A stretch of 64,000 bases of DNA from Cryobacterium suzukii (GCF_004403185.1 NZ_SOHJ01000003.1:186001-250000); one strand, 5' to 3'; shown: positions 1-8,708, numbered from the stretch's first letter. The notes: generated by a model from the sequence alone, not told the origin. A program made the numbers and translations.

Positions 1-833
1 TCCCGGCACGAGGCGTCGCGGCAGTTGAGCATGTTCGTGGTGGGCGCGGCGCACACTTGGCAGACACCGAGCACGGCAGCGTCGGGAGCGAAGTCGATGG
101 ACATCCGCTGGTCGAAGACGTAGAGCGAACCCGACCACAGGCCGTCATTGCCGAAGGCCTCGCCGTAGCGCACAATGCCGCCGTCGAGTTGGTAGACCTC
201 GTCGAAACCGCGCGACTTCATCAAGCCGCTGAGCACCTCACACCGGATGCCACCGGTGCAGTAGGTCACCACCGGCTTGCCCTTGAGATGGTCGTACTTT
301 CCGCTGTCGAGTTCGGCCACGAACTCGCGGGTGTTGGCCACGTCTGGCACGACAGCGCCCCGAAAATGACCGATTTCGGCCTCGAATTGGTTACGCCCGT
401 CGAAGAAGACCACGTCATCGCCGCGCTCGGCGACCAGGGCGTTGAGTTCGGCCGGCAGTAGCTTGGTGCCGCCGCCGACCACTCCCGCCTGGTCGACGCG
501 CAACTCGCCGGGCGCGCCAAAGCTCACGATCTCGTCGCGCACCTTGACCACGAGTTTCGGAAAGTCCAGACTCTGGCCGCCCTCGTCGAGGCCGGTACCC
601 TCGCTCCACTTGAAATCGATGTTTTTGAACGCGGGGTAGTCGCGGGTCTTACGGATGTATTTCTTGATCGCGGGCAGGTCGCCGCCGACCGTGCCGTTCA
701 GGCCATCCTTCGAGATGAGGATGCGCCCGCGCAGGCCGAGCCCGGCACAGAGGTCGCGTTGCCACAGGCGCACCGCATCGGGGTCGGCCAGCGGCGTGAA
801 GATGTAAAAGAGCAGAATCTTCGGAATGGCCAT
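1..833 (-). CDS. trhO: tRNA uridine(34) hydroxylase TrhO (rhodanese family), 3' end cut by window edge
   Basis: The open frame reads from ATG at 833 to the left edge without a stop, so the C-terminus is missing. The translation starts [15 protein letters not shown] and carries an N-terminal acylphosphatase-like part, then a rhodanese domain with the active-site loop CTGGIRCE (Cys about residue 192). Near the edge it has a Cys-x2-Cys plus Cys-x4-Cys set typical of the YceA/TrhO family. The family makes 5-hydroxyuridine at the wobble position of tRNAs in an oxygen-dependent reaction. The gene is divergent from the PEBP gene. The family call is firm; the activity is inferred from homology. Confidence 0.9.
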   Translation of the reverse strand, partial: MAIPKILLFYIFTPLADPDAVRLWQRDLCAGLGLRGRILISKDGLNGTVGGDLPAIKKYIRKTRDYPAFKNIDFKWSEGTGLDEGGQSLDFPKLVVKVRDEIVSFGAPGELRVDQAGVVGGGTKLLPAELNALVAERGDDVVFFDGRNQFEAEIGHFRGAVVPDVANTREFVAELDSGKYDHLKGKPVVTYCTGGIRCEVLSGLMKSRGFDEVYQLDGGIVRYGEAFGNDGLWSGSLYVFDQRMSIDFAPDAAVLGVCQVCAAPTTNMLNCRDASCR

Positions 834-939
834 AGGCCCATTTTACGGGGGAGCCATTGTGACGAGGTGCGCGCTGACGAGGTGCGCGCGTAGGCTGGCC
901 GCACTGATTGTCTCGCAACAGATCGACCGGAGGCCACGC

Positions 940-1464
940 ATGACAAAAGACCCGCTCGCCCGCTTCGGCGAGGTGCCACAGTTCTCGCTCACGAGCACCG
1001 ACATGACCGATGGTGGGCCGTTGCGGCCGGCCCAATATGGCGCTGATGCCGGGGGAGCGGATGTCTCCCCGCAGCTCTCCTGGACCGGTTTCCCGACCGA
1101 GACCCAGGGTTTTGCCCTGACCGTGTACGACCCGGATGCCCCGACCGGCTCCGGGTTCTGGCACTGGGCCGTGGCGAACCTGCCGGTCTCCGTCACCGAG
1201 CTTTCTGCCGGAGTCGAGTCGTTGCCGACCGGCTCGCTCGTACTGCCCAATGAGCTGCGGCTCACCTCATTTTCCGGCGCCGGACCGCCGCCGGGAACCG
1301 GCACCCACCGTTATCAGTTCATCGTTCATGCGCTCGACGTGCCAACGCTTGAGCTCGACCCGCAGTCCACACCGGGCGTCCTGGGCTTCAACCTGCACTT
1401 TCACACTCTTGCGCGTGCGGTCCTGGAGGCGACCGGGGTCGCGGGTGGGGCATCCGCTGCCTGA
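940..1464 (+). CDS. YbhB/YbcL family (PEBP / Raf-kinase-inhibitor-like) protein
   Basis: This is a 174-residue protein with the PEBP signatures DPDAPTGSGFWHWAVANLP (about residues 64-82) and a later GTHRYQF segment, which together form the anion/ligand pocket of the family. The start is placed at ATG 940 because GGAGG at 929-933 sits six bases upstream; the longer open frame upstream has no ribosome site and overlaps the divergent trhO leader. Bacterial members are cytosolic and of unclear role. No signal peptide is seen. Confidence 0.88.
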   Translation: MTKDPLARFGEVPQFSLTSTDMTDGGPLRPAQYGADAGGADVSPQLSWTGFPTETQGFALTVYDPDAPTGSGFWHWAVANLPVSVTELSAGVESLPTGSLVLPNELRLTSFSGAGPPPGTGTHRYQFIVHALDVPTLELDPQSTPGVLGFNLHFHTLARAVLEATGVAGGASAA

Positions 1465-1492
1465 ACGTCCGTTAAGTGACCCACTTGAAACC

Positions 1493-1521
1493 GGGAATTT
1501 ACCCCAAATGGGGTAGTTCCC
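1493..1521. promoter_or_regulatory. large hyphenated dyad upstream of the hydrolase gene
   Basis: The core TACCCC-AAAT-GGGGTA (1500-1515) is flanked symmetrically by GGGAA (1493-1497) and TTCCC (1517-1521), giving a two-layer palindrome 36 bases before the GTG start at 1557. It is followed by no T-run, so a protein-binding site is more likely than a terminator. The binding protein is unknown. Confidence 0.6.
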
Positions 1522-1556
1522 AGCGAGGATTCGGGGAGTCGAATTAACCTCAGGCA

Positions 1557-2672
1557 GTGAGTAAGACCAGTACCGCGTTCGACATCGATCGTCCCATCCC
1601 CCCGCACCGTTCCCCGTCGTTGCCAGACCGTGCCGCGCCAGACCGTGCCGCCACGTCGGCTCCGGCCTGGCTGCACGGCATCCGCGTCCACACTGACGGA
1701 CTGACTGTCGACCGGTCGGCTCATCGGGAGACCGGTATTCGTCGCCTTCCGGTTTGGGCGTGGCGCGCGCTCATGCTGCGACGGGTGGCTCCGGTGCATA
1801 AATTCAACCTGCACCCAATCGACTCCGTCGAGTATGACCTCGATCTGGACTACATCGGCGACGGCCAGAAGATTCACCGGCTCGACGTTCTCGCTCCCAA
1901 ACGCGAGGCTGGGGCGGAACCGCTGCCCGTCTACGTGTACTTTCACGGGGGCGGCTGGACCTCGGGCGACAAAGATCCCCTCACCAAGTACTGCGCCAGT
2001 CAGGCCGCCGAAGGCATGATCGTCGTAAACGCCAACTACCGCATGGCGACGCGGTTTCAGCTCAAGCACATGATGCAAGACGGCAACGCGGTGCTGGACT
2101 GGGTGGCCCGCAATATCGCCGCCTATGGGGGAGACCCGACACGCATCGTGCTCGGTGGCGATTCCGCCGGCGGCCACATTGCGGCGCTGCTCACCGCTGC
2201 GACGTTTGAGCCGGAGCTCGCCACACACTATGACATCGCCCCGCCGGTCGCCTCGCGAAACCTGCGCGGCCTGGTGCAGCACTGCAGCATCGCGGATTTC
2301 TCGGTGTTGTTCGACCGGGGATTTGTATTGAGTCTCAATTTCGTCAGGATGCTGTTGCCCGACCGGGGGCGGGGACTGCACCTGCGCACGGCCGCACGTT
2401 TTATGTCGCCGATCGAGTGGCTTAACCGGGGGTTTCCGCCGGTCTTTGTCACGACGTCGGAGCGCGATTACTTCTACCGCGCCAACCTCAACTTCATCGA
2501 GGCGCTGCGGGCTCGCAAGATTCGGGTCGATACCCTGATTTATGGTCGCCAGAGCGTCAACACCAAGCACACCTGGCAGCAGGACGACACGCATCCGGAA
2601 TCGCAGGAGGTCTACCGCCGCCTCGGCGCCTTCGTGCGCGCGGTGGCGCCGCGCGCGGTCGTCGCCGCCTGA
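1557..2672 (+). CDS. alpha/beta hydrolase, HGGGW (hormone-sensitive-lipase-like) type
   Basis: The protein has 371 residues. It has the oxyanion-hole motif HGGGWTSGD (His about 130) and the nucleophile elbow GGDSAGG (Ser about 203). The C-terminal region has SERDYF, which likely carries the acidic residue, and a later TKHTW His. The first 80 residues are a poorly conserved lead-in. The family hydrolyses esters or lactones; the substrate is unknown. The start is GTG at 1557; no strong ribosome site is visible, so an internal start is possible. The gene stands alone and is preceded by the dyad at 1493-1521. Confidence 0.8.
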   Translation: MSKTSTAFDIDRPIPPHRSPSLPDRAAPDRAATSAPAWLHGIRVHTDGLTVDRSAHRETGIRRLPVWAWRALMLRRVAPVHKFNLHPIDSVEYDLDLDYIGDGQKIHRLDVLAPKREAGAEPLPVYVYFHGGGWTSGDKDPLTKYCASQAAEGMIVVNANYRMATRFQLKHMMQDGNAVLDWVARNIAAYGGDPTRIVLGGDSAGGHIAALLTAATFEPELATHYDIAPPVASRNLRGLVQHCSIADFSVLFDRGFVLSLNFVRMLLPDRGRGLHLRTAARFMSPIEWLNRGFPPVFVTTSERDYFYRANLNFIEALRARKIRVDTLIYGRQSVNTKHTWQQDDTHPESQEVYRRLGAFVRAVAPRAVVAA

Positions 2673-2768
2673 CGCGACAGTTGACTAGCGCGCATCTGAA
2701 GGTTCCTCGCAACCACGAGTTGCGCCGATCCCACCCTTGTGTTTTGGCGGTATTCAAACCTCGCTATC

Positions 2769-3536
2769 TCACCAGGCGACGGCACCGCCATCTACCAGCA
2801 GGTCGACGCTCGTCACGTAAGAGGCCGCATCGCTCAAAAGGAAGACGATGGGCCCCACGAGCTCCGACGGCTTGGCCAGTCTGGCCATCGGGATGTCCTT
2901 TTGAAGCCCCTCGACAAGAGGCCAGACCTCTGGACTCAGCGCCATCGGTGTAGCCGTGTAGCCAGGGCTGACCGAGTTGACACGAACGCCCTCCGCCACC
3001 CACTCCAACCCGAGCGACTTGGTCAGCTGCAGAACCCCCGCCTTTGCCGCATTGTAGTGCACTTGGTCAAGTCCGCGGTTGGCAATATGGGCCGACACCG
3101 AGCCGATGTTGACGATTGACCCGCCGCCGTTGGCGATCATGGCGACGCCCTCAACCTGGCAAGATAGAAAAATCCCGGTCAGGTTGATGTCGAGCATCTT
3201 CTGCCACTGCGCCCGCGTCATAGACTCCGCAGGAATCTGATTGTTGATTCCGGCGCAGTTCACTGCGTGCTTAAGCGGGCCAAGCCTGTTCTGCACCCGA
3301 GCAACTGCCGCCGTTAGGGCGTCGCCATCCGTGACGTCCACGAAGACTGATTCCGAGGTGCCCCCGATAGCGGCGATCGCCTCGGTCGTACTTGCGAGGT
3401 CTGACCCGGCAACATCAAGGATGCCCACGGATGCTCCGAATTCCGCAAGACCTAAGGCTACCCTGGCTCCGATTCCACCTGCAGCTCCGGTTACCAGGGC
3501 TACCGAGCCGGCCAGAGAGAATGCGTTAATGTCCAT
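2769..3536 (-). CDS. SDR family NAD(P)-dependent oxidoreductase
   Basis: This 255-residue classical short-chain dehydrogenase has the cofactor motif TGAAGGIG (about 16-23), the NNxG-region equivalent NCAGINNQ, and the catalytic Ser-Tyr-Lys in SVSAHI...YNAAK. It ends with the usual LLVDGGA. ATG 3536 is preceded by AGGAG. It is the last gene of the minus-strand set LLM oxygenase - flavin reductase - VOC remnant - SDR, so it probably oxidises an alcohol made by, or feeding, that oxygenase. The substrate is unknown. Confidence 0.9.
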   Translation of the reverse strand: MDINAFSLAGSVALVTGAAGGIGARVALGLAEFGASVGILDVAGSDLASTTEAIAAIGGTSESVFVDVTDGDALTAAVARVQNRLGPLKHAVNCAGINNQIPAESMTRAQWQKMLDINLTGIFLSCQVEGVAMIANGGGSIVNIGSVSAHIANRGLDQVHYNAAKAGVLQLTKSLGLEWVAEGVRVNSVSPGYTATPMALSPEVWPLVEGLQKDIPMARLAKPSELVGPIVFLLSDAASYVTSVDLLVDGGAVAW

Positions 3537-3582
3537 TTATTACTCCTAACGTGCGAATCTACTTTGCCGTGAATGGCCCCCA

Positions 3583-3969
3583 TCAGTGGTGCAATTCATC
3601 GCAAGACGGGGACAAATTTTGCGTCAGCATTTTCTCGGACAAGATTATGCGTTTCCGGTAACGTCTTTCACCACCGCGCGAAGTCCGTGCGGACCGCGCT
3701 TTGGACTCGATACCAATTCAGCACCTGCACTCAGAGCGCGATCGAGGGCCTGTGCCAGATCGATGACCACGATCGGGATTGCGACTGCCACGGCGATGTC
3801 CTCTTCACCCGCGGACAGGGCCACCGATACTTCCCCATTCTTCAATAGGGCGATCCGTTCTCCATCCTGAAAACGCAGATGAAACCCAAACACTTCCGCG
3901 AAAAGAAATCGAGTCTTGGAGATCCGCTGCGGGGTCAATGACGCTCGTTATCCGTGGCTCGGTCTCCAT
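3583..3969 (-). pseudogene. VOC/glyoxalase-family gene broken by two frameshifts
   Basis: Reading from ATG 3969 gives METEPRITSVIDPAADLQDS, the typical start of a VOC protein. The frame breaks near 3903: SISF is followed by AEVFGFHLRFQDG only after a shift, where about two bases seem to be missing. The middle frame runs through a normal VOC body and hits a stop at 3645 just after VKDVTGNA. The expected continuation IILSEKM...CDELHH then reads in another frame to a stop at 3583. Both breaks fall inside conserved segments, so this looks like a decayed gene (or two sequence errors) in the LLM operon, 45 bases after the flavin reductase stop. Confidence 0.72.
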
Positions 3970-4013
3970 TAGCTCGTCCCTGAGCGCAGCATTGGCGGTG
4001 ATTCACGCAATCA

Positions 4014-4532
4014 TCATGCGACCCCTTCGGAAGGGGCGGAGAAACCGCCGTAGCCACCCTGAAGAAAGAGCAGGGGTGAATTCTTATTCATCACGGAGAG
4101 TTCCTGCACTCGTCCGAGAACGATGTAGTGGTCTCCAGCACTGATGACGGATTCTATTGTGCAGTCGATCCAGGCGATAACGCCATCGAGAATTGGCGAT
4201 CCGGTCTGTTCGGATGGCACCCATCGCAATCCAGCGAACTTATCGCCGCCTCGCATCGCGAACGCACGGCAAGCCGCTTCCTGGTCGGATCCGAGAATGT
4301 TGATAGAAAAGGAGCCCGCAGCACGGATACTCGGAAAGCTTGAGGATTTCTTATCGGGCATGAAGGCGATCAAGGGAGGGTCGAGGGACACCGAGGTGAA
4401 ACTTCCCACCGCCATGCCTACCGGCGCTCCTTCATAGAAGGCAGCAGCCACGACAACCCCGGTGGGGTAGTGTCCGAAGACGTGACGAAGTCGTTGGGGA
4501 TCGAGCAGGGTGACTTCTGCATCGGTTGTCAT
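4014..4532 (-). CDS. flavin reductase (FMN-binding split barrel), partner of the LLM monooxygenase
   Basis: The 172-residue protein matches the HpaC-like flavin reductase family: FGHYPTGVVV near the N-terminus, the flavin-contact stretch GMAVGSFTSVSLDPPLIAF, and the family-typical GDHYIVLGRV (about 135-144). It would supply reduced flavin to the oxygenase encoded directly upstream. GAGGAG precedes ATG 4532. The two genes are separated by a hairpin at 4599-4634, which may make their expression unequal. Confidence 0.9.
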   Translation of the reverse strand: MTTDAEVTLLDPQRLRHVFGHYPTGVVVAAAFYEGAPVGMAVGSFTSVSLDPPLIAFMPDKKSSSFPSIRAAGSFSINILGSDQEAACRAFAMRGGDKFAGLRWVPSEQTGSPILDGVIAWIDCTIESVISAGDHYIVLGRVQELSVMNKNSPLLFLQGGYGGFSAPSEGVA

Positions 4533-4598
4533 GCGAAACTCCTCAGTTCCGTTCTCTCCTGATCGAGAGGAATAAGAGACATAGTGGCGAGTAGGTGC

Positions 4599-4634
4599 AT
4601 CGCGGGCGTCAATCGTATGATTGGCGCCCGCGAT
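4599..4634 (-). terminator. intercistronic hairpin between LLM oxygenase and flavin reductase
   Basis: Arms 4599-4613 and 4620-4634 pair over 15 positions (one G-T wobble) around a six-base loop, with a GC-rich base ATCGCGGGCG/CGCCCGCGAT. It lies about 50 bases after the LLM stop. No T-run follows, so it could be a weak terminator or an mRNA-stabilising 3' structure. Confidence 0.6.
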
Positions 4635-4685
4635 ACTGCTTGTGACCGGCTTTATTGTGTGGGCCGTTTAACGGTTTCCGTGAGG

Positions 4686-5888
4686 TCACCCCACTGGAAT
4701 GTTGGCGGCAGCTTCCATTGCGGCGAGTTCGTCGTTGTGCTTCTTACTGAAGTCTTCGATAGCGGCCCAGTTCTTCGCTGTTGCCTCTTCGCGCACGGAT
4801 CGTGTCCACGTTTCGTTGGCCTGCAGGCGCTTTGTGGTTCCCTGGAAGTGGGGCATGACCAAGTTAGCGAAGAGGTGGTAGTGCTCCTTCTTGGCCGCCC
4901 AGGGTGCCCAATTGTGGTCGAAGAGGAGCATGGCACCAAAGCCACCGTTGGACTGATCCCAGAGCCGTTCGATCTGCTCAATGGCATCCTTGTAGGTTCC
5001 GATTACACCGGTTCCGCTCTCGACGACCCATTCGATTCGTTCCTTGGTCGTCTCTCCCTGAACCTGCATCTGCGGCGTTGACGCCGTGTGCTGCAGATAG
5101 TCACACCAGGCGTCAATCCCGTGTGTGACATCCTTTATCGCTTGATCTCTGGTCTCAGCGATGTGGAACGGCGCCACCATCCTCCAGCGGTTGCGATCCG
5201 GCTCGTGGCCGAACTCATGTGCCCGCTTGGTAAGGGCATCCCAGTGGTGTGCGACAGCGTCGAAGCCACCCGCGCTCGTGGCGCCGATGGAAATCATGCC
5301 GAGGTCGTGCTTGCCCGCGAGGCGGGGGCCAGATGGTGAAACGATGGCCGCAGTAGCGACCTCAAGGTGAGGGTTCGAGTAGCTGTCCAGCTGAAGACGA
5401 GCATTGACTAGCTTGTAACGTGGAGTTTCAATTGAGATCGGCTCGTCACTGGTGAGCAGGTGCATCAAGACACCTGTGTCGACTTCAAGCGCGTCGCGCT
5501 GTTCAGATGACTCAATCCCGATCATGTTTGCGTCGGTAGCCAAGGCGCCTGGACCAAGTCCCAGCATGGTGCGTCCGCGTGTGAGGTGGTCGAGCATGAC
5601 TACCCGGTCGGCAACCCATAGCGGGTTGTGGTACGGCAGGGACAAGACACCCGTGCCGAGTTTTATGTGTTTGGTGAGGTTCGCAACGTGAGCGATGAAA
5701 AGCAGCGGATCACCAATTGGTTCAACCCCGCAGGAATGGTGTTCACCAAACCATGCTTCTTCGAAACCCATCGAGTCCATGAGTTGAACAATCTCGACAT
5801 CGCGCTGTAGCGAGTAAGTGGGATTTTGGATTACGGGAACGTGGTGAGGCGGAACAAAAGCGCCAAATCGTAGTCTTCTACGTGGCAT
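4686..5888 (-). CDS. LLM-class (luciferase-like) flavin-dependent monooxygenase
   Basis: The protein has 400 residues with the luciferase-like TIM barrel: RFGAFVPPHH at the start, GFEEAWFGEHHSCG (about 41-54), KLGTGVLSLPYHNP, and LDHLTRGRTMLGLGPG. Length and motifs resemble two-component oxygenases such as limonene 1,2-monooxygenase (LimB) or FMN-dependent type II Baeyer-Villiger enzymes; these cannot be separated by eye. It needs reduced flavin, and a flavin reductase gene follows. GGAGAAAG precedes ATG 5888. Two copies of the island operator lie upstream at 5996 and 6060, so TetR control is likely. The substrate is not known. Confidence 0.85.
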   Translation of the reverse strand: MPRRRLRFGAFVPPHHVPVIQNPTYSLQRDVEIVQLMDSMGFEEAWFGEHHSCGVEPIGDPLLFIAHVANLTKHIKLGTGVLSLPYHNPLWVADRVVMLDHLTRGRTMLGLGPGALATDANMIGIESSEQRDALEVDTGVLMHLLTSDEPISIETPRYKLVNARLQLDSYSNPHLEVATAAIVSPSGPRLAGKHDLGMISIGATSAGGFDAVAHHWDALTKRAHEFGHEPDRNRWRMVAPFHIAETRDQAIKDVTHGIDAWCDYLQHTASTPQMQVQGETTKERIEWVVESGTGVIGTYKDAIEQIERLWDQSNGGFGAMLLFDHNWAPWAAKKEHYHLFANLVMPHFQGTTKRLQANETWTRSVREEATAKNWAAIEDFSKKHNDELAAMEAAANIPVG

Positions 5889-5995
5889 GGACTTTCTCCA
5901 ATGATCAATTCAGGACGACCGACTGGGAGCCAGTCTTCTCATGAATGAAGACTTCTTCGTCTCTGCCGCTGACTCAAGCACGGATTCGAATTTAA

Positions 5996-6013
5996 GTCAA
6001 CGATGGCGTTGAC
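5996..6013. promoter_or_regulatory. island operator copy 1 (GTCAAC-N6-GTTGAC)
   Basis: Perfect six-base arms GTCAAC (5996-6001) and GTTGAC (6008-6013) with inner G/C also matching. The site is 108 bases upstream of the LLM oxygenase start. Confidence 0.78.
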
Positions 6014-6059
6014 GTCAGCCATTCAGGCGCTTCCGTCGAGACGTCCGGGCAGAGCGCGT

Positions 6060-6077
6060 ATCAACGAGAACGTTGAC
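6060..6077. promoter_or_regulatory. island operator copy 2 (ATCAAC-N6-GTTGAC)
   Basis: The arms are ATCAAC (6060-6065) and GTTGAC (6072-6077), one mismatch from the perfect palindrome. It lies 46 bases from copy 1, and such a pair could allow cooperative binding. Confidence 0.7.
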
Positions 6078-6254
6078 TCCGAAGCCGGTTTGTGTTTACT
6101 TTGACTGTCAGGCACGCAGGATGAGTCAGGAAGCCGTTGAGCGCGCAGAATCTTTCCGGTAGTGAACTGCGATACTCGAAGAGGTGCGTTGACTGACGAA
6201 AGACGCTCGGCCCCGAATCCGATCAATGGGGTCACGGCCAATGGAAGGCGCAAT

Positions 6255-6905
6255 ATGGCAAGTCAATATGGCAAACGTCGGGCAGCAGCCCTGGACGACG
6301 GCGGCACCGAGTACCTGCAGCGTCGACGAGAAATTTCCCAAGCAGCTGGACGCGTCTTCAAGGACAAGGGGCTGCAGGCGACCAACGTCAACGACGTTGC
6401 GCGTGAGGCAGGCATTGATCGCGCCACGCTCTATTACTATTTCGGTAGTAAGGAAGAGATCTTTGAAGAGGTCGTGAGCGCGGCAGTCGAGGCCAACACG
6501 CTCCGGATCGAAGAAGTTCAAAGCGGTGCCCAGTCGGCCCCCGAAAAGATACGCACTGTCATCGTTTCTCTGATGACATCGTATGCCGATAATTACCCCT
6601 TCCTTTATGTCTTCATTCAGGAGAACCTGTCTCAAATTGGTGACAAGCACCTCGAGTGGTCACGACAAATGAGGCAACTAAACCGCCGATACGAAGTTGC
6701 GATTGTGGGAATCATTCGTGACGGCATGAGCGACGGTACCCTCAACGCCGCCGGGGACCCCAAGATCATTGCCTACGGACTTCTCGGCATGCTGGGCTGG
6801 ACGAACCGTTGGTTCAATCCCCATGAATCGGGTCAGACCGCCGAGCAAATCGGAAACACCTTTGCCGATGTTTTCCTAGGCGGCATCACCCAGGTGCAGA
6901 CGTAA
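6255..6905 (+). CDS. TetR/AcrR family regulator, KstR2-like; probable regulator of the island
   Basis: The protein has 216 residues from ATG 6255, chosen over the longer frame because GGAAGG lies eight bases upstream. The N-terminal helix-turn-helix reads GLQATNVNDVAREAG followed by LYYYFGSKEEIFEEV. The C-terminal half (...GMLGWTNRWFNPHESG...) resembles ligand domains of the KstR2/FadR-like TetR group, several of which bind acyl-CoA intermediates. It is divergent from the oxygenase operon and close to two copies of a palindrome that recurs in front of five other transcription units. It is the natural candidate to bind them, but this is inference. Confidence 0.85.
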   Translation: MASQYGKRRAAALDDGGTEYLQRRREISQAAGRVFKDKGLQATNVNDVAREAGIDRATLYYYFGSKEEIFEEVVSAAVEANTLRIEEVQSGAQSAPEKIRTVIVSLMTSYADNYPFLYVFIQENLSQIGDKHLEWSRQMRQLNRRYEVAIVGIIRDGMSDGTLNAAGDPKIIAYGLLGMLGWTNRWFNPHESGQTAEQIGNTFADVFLGGITQVQT

Positions 6906-6998
6906 CCGGTCAAATGAATCTACTCACGGGCGAGAAGTCGAACTTGGCATGCCTGCTGGGAATGCAAGACGCGTGTCAAAGTTCAGCTTCTCACGGCT

Positions 6999-8423
6999 TT
7001 AGGCGGCCGCGCCCTGGATCGATTTGACCTCCAGGAACTCTTCGAGACCGAAGAGCCCGGCCTCCCGGCCGTTGCCCGACGTCTTATAGCCGCCGAAGGG
7101 AGCCCGGCTATTGAAGCCGCCACCACTGACGGCGACCTGCCCGGTGCGCAGGCGTCGCGCCACAGCAATGGCTGCCTCCGTCGTGCCCGCCCAGACGCTG
7201 CCGGAGAGTCCATAATCGGAGTCGTTGGCGATGTCGATGCCCTCCTCGACATTGTCGTATGGCAGGATCGCCAGTACTGGGCCGAAGATCTCTTCTCGGG
7301 CGATGCGCATGCTCCGCCCGACTTCGGAGAAGACCGTCGGCGCGACGAAGTATCCAACTTCCGAGACAGGATCTGCGCCACCGACGATGAGCTTTGCACC
7401 CTCCTGCTGGCCGATCCGAATATACTCCAGCACCTTTTCCTGCTGCGCCTTCGTCACAATCGGACCCATCGTGGTGGTCTCCGCGAGAGGGTCGCCCAGC
7501 TGCGCACCGGCAACGGCACGCTTTGCGATCTCCTCAACCTCGGCCAGGCGCGAACGCGGCACGAGCATGCGTGTCAACGCCGCGCAGGCCTGACCGGAGT
7601 TGAAGAGTACGTTGCTGACGCCGTCGTTCACGGCCGCTTCCAAATCGGCGCCGTCGAGAATGATATTGGCCGACTTGCCGCCGAGTTCCAGTGAGACCCT
7701 TTTGACCGACCGGGATGCGAGTTCACTGACACGAATTCCAGCTCGGGTGGACCCGGTCAGTGACACCATGTCGACGTCGGGGCTGGAGGCGAGGACTTCA
7801 CCGATCTCGGCGCCCTTTCCCAAGACGAGGTTGAATACTCCCGCGGGTAGTCCGGCCGCGTGCACGACCTCGGCGAGTATAAACCCGGTCAGCGGCGCCA
7901 CCTCGCTCGGCTTGAGCACAACCGTGCAGCCTGCCGCTAGTGCAGGGGCCACCTTGAGCGCAATTTGATGCAACGGAAAATTCCACGGAGTGATGACGCC
8001 GATGACGCCGATAGGCTCGCGCACGATGAGCGAGTGCTCGAGGCTACCGTGGTCAAAGTCGTAAGTGGCTGCCAGATCGGCGTAGTACTGGAAGTTACTG
8101 ATCGGAAGGTCTGCTTGCCAAGCGAGCGCATGGAGGTAGGGCATTCCCATTTCCTGTGACGCTATGGAGGCGATTTCTTCGCGCCGGGCGAGCAAGCCCT
8201 CATAGATGCGTGTGAGGTAATTGGAGCGTTCGGCGGGCGCGAGGGCCGACCAGGCCGGAAAGGCTGCCTTCGCTGCGGCAATGGCAGCCTCGGTGTCGGC
8301 GACGCTGCACTGTGGCAGATCGGCCACAATCTCTTCAGTGGCGGGATTGATGACCTTGGTGCGCTCAGTGCCCGTGGACGGAACAAAGGCTCCGTTGACG
8401 TAGATGTCGTTGATGACCTGCAT
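6999..8423 (-). CDS. aldehyde dehydrogenase family protein (NAD(P)-dependent)
   Basis: The 474-residue protein has the ALDH landmarks TPWNFPLHQ, SLTGSTRAG, the general-base motif LELGGKSAN and the catalytic cysteine in FNSGQACAAL (Cys about 280). The start is ATG 8423; the 38-codon upstream extension has no ribosome site and would cover the operator at 8497-8526. It forms its own transcription unit in the island and would convert an aldehyde intermediate to the acid. The substrate is unknown. Confidence 0.9.
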   Translation of the reverse strand: MQVINDIYVNGAFVPSTGTERTKVINPATEEIVADLPQCSVADTEAAIAAAKAAFPAWSALAPAERSNYLTRIYEGLLARREEIASIASQEMGMPYLHALAWQADLPISNFQYYADLAATYDFDHGSLEHSLIVREPIGVIGVITPWNFPLHQIALKVAPALAAGCTVVLKPSEVAPLTGFILAEVVHAAGLPAGVFNLVLGKGAEIGEVLASSPDVDMVSLTGSTRAGIRVSELASRSVKRVSLELGGKSANIILDGADLEAAVNDGVSNVLFNSGQACAALTRMLVPRSRLAEVEEIAKRAVAGAQLGDPLAETTTMGPIVTKAQQEKVLEYIRIGQQEGAKLIVGGADPVSEVGYFVAPTVFSEVGRSMRIAREEIFGPVLAILPYDNVEEGIDIANDSDYGLSGSVWAGTTEAAIAVARRLRTGQVAVSGGGFNSRAPFGGYKTSGNGREAGLFGLEEFLEVKSIQGAAA

Positions 8424-8496
8424 ATGTTGTCCATTCTTTGACCCGCGGCATTGCGGAATATCGATGGTGATTTCACCAAAAATAACCCACGCAGAA

Positions 8497-8526
8497 TCTG
8501 CTGTCAACATACTTGTTGACAGCAGA
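8497..8526. promoter_or_regulatory. island operator copy 3, extended 30-bp perfect palindrome
   Basis: The arms TCTGCTGTCAACA (8497-8509) and TGTTGACAGCAGA (8514-8526) are fully complementary around TACT. The core GTCAAC-N6-GTTGAC is 8503-8520. It lies 74 bases upstream of the aldehyde dehydrogenase start and is the strongest member of the set. Confidence 0.85.
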
Positions 8527-8643
8527 TGAGCAGTCAATGAACTCGACCAAGTTAGCGCGCCGTGACGGCCTTAACTTCTTGCGCAATGCGGGGAAACTGC
8601 AATGCAAGGGTCACGGTCGCCGCGTCACTCCGCCCCGCACGGA

Positions 8644-8685
8644 AGATGAGTGCCGGATTGGAGATTTCCAGTCCGGCACTCATCT
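8644..8685 (-). terminator. terminator hairpin after the ABC substrate-binding protein gene
   Basis: The 14-base arms AGATGAGTGCCGGA (8644-8657) and its exact complement (8672-8685) have a second small TGGA/TCCA stem inside the loop. It starts 23 bases beyond the stop of the minus-strand binding-protein gene and separates it from the aldehyde dehydrogenase unit. Confidence 0.75.
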
Positions 8686-8708
8686 CGTAACGTTCACCCC
8701 AATGTGCT

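Larger units (their letters stand above)
5889..6254. promoter_or_regulatory. divergent control region between LLM oxygenase operon and TetR gene
   Basis: These 366 bases hold no convincing gene; the open frame continuing upstream of the TetR start lacks a ribosome site. The region contains two copies of the island palindrome (5996-6013 and 6060-6077) and a GTTGAC half-site near 6188. It should carry promoters for both directions, giving autoregulation of the TetR gene together with control of the oxygenase operon. Confidence 0.7.

Noticed and set aside
1401..2594. Minus-strand open frame of 397 codons opposite the hydrolase at 1557
   Set aside because: The plus-strand protein carries a full HGGGW/GDSAGG hydrolase; the antisense frame has no recognisable domain.
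4686..5888. Naming the LLM protein limonene 1,2-monooxygenase (limB)
   Set aside because: Family resemblance only; type II Baeyer-Villiger and other LLM oxygenases are equally possible, and no limonene-epoxide hydrolase is present.
8603..8685. Repeat-like sequence near 8.6 kb considered as a CRISPR unit
   Set aside because: Only one inverted repeat with no spaced direct copies; it fits a terminator.
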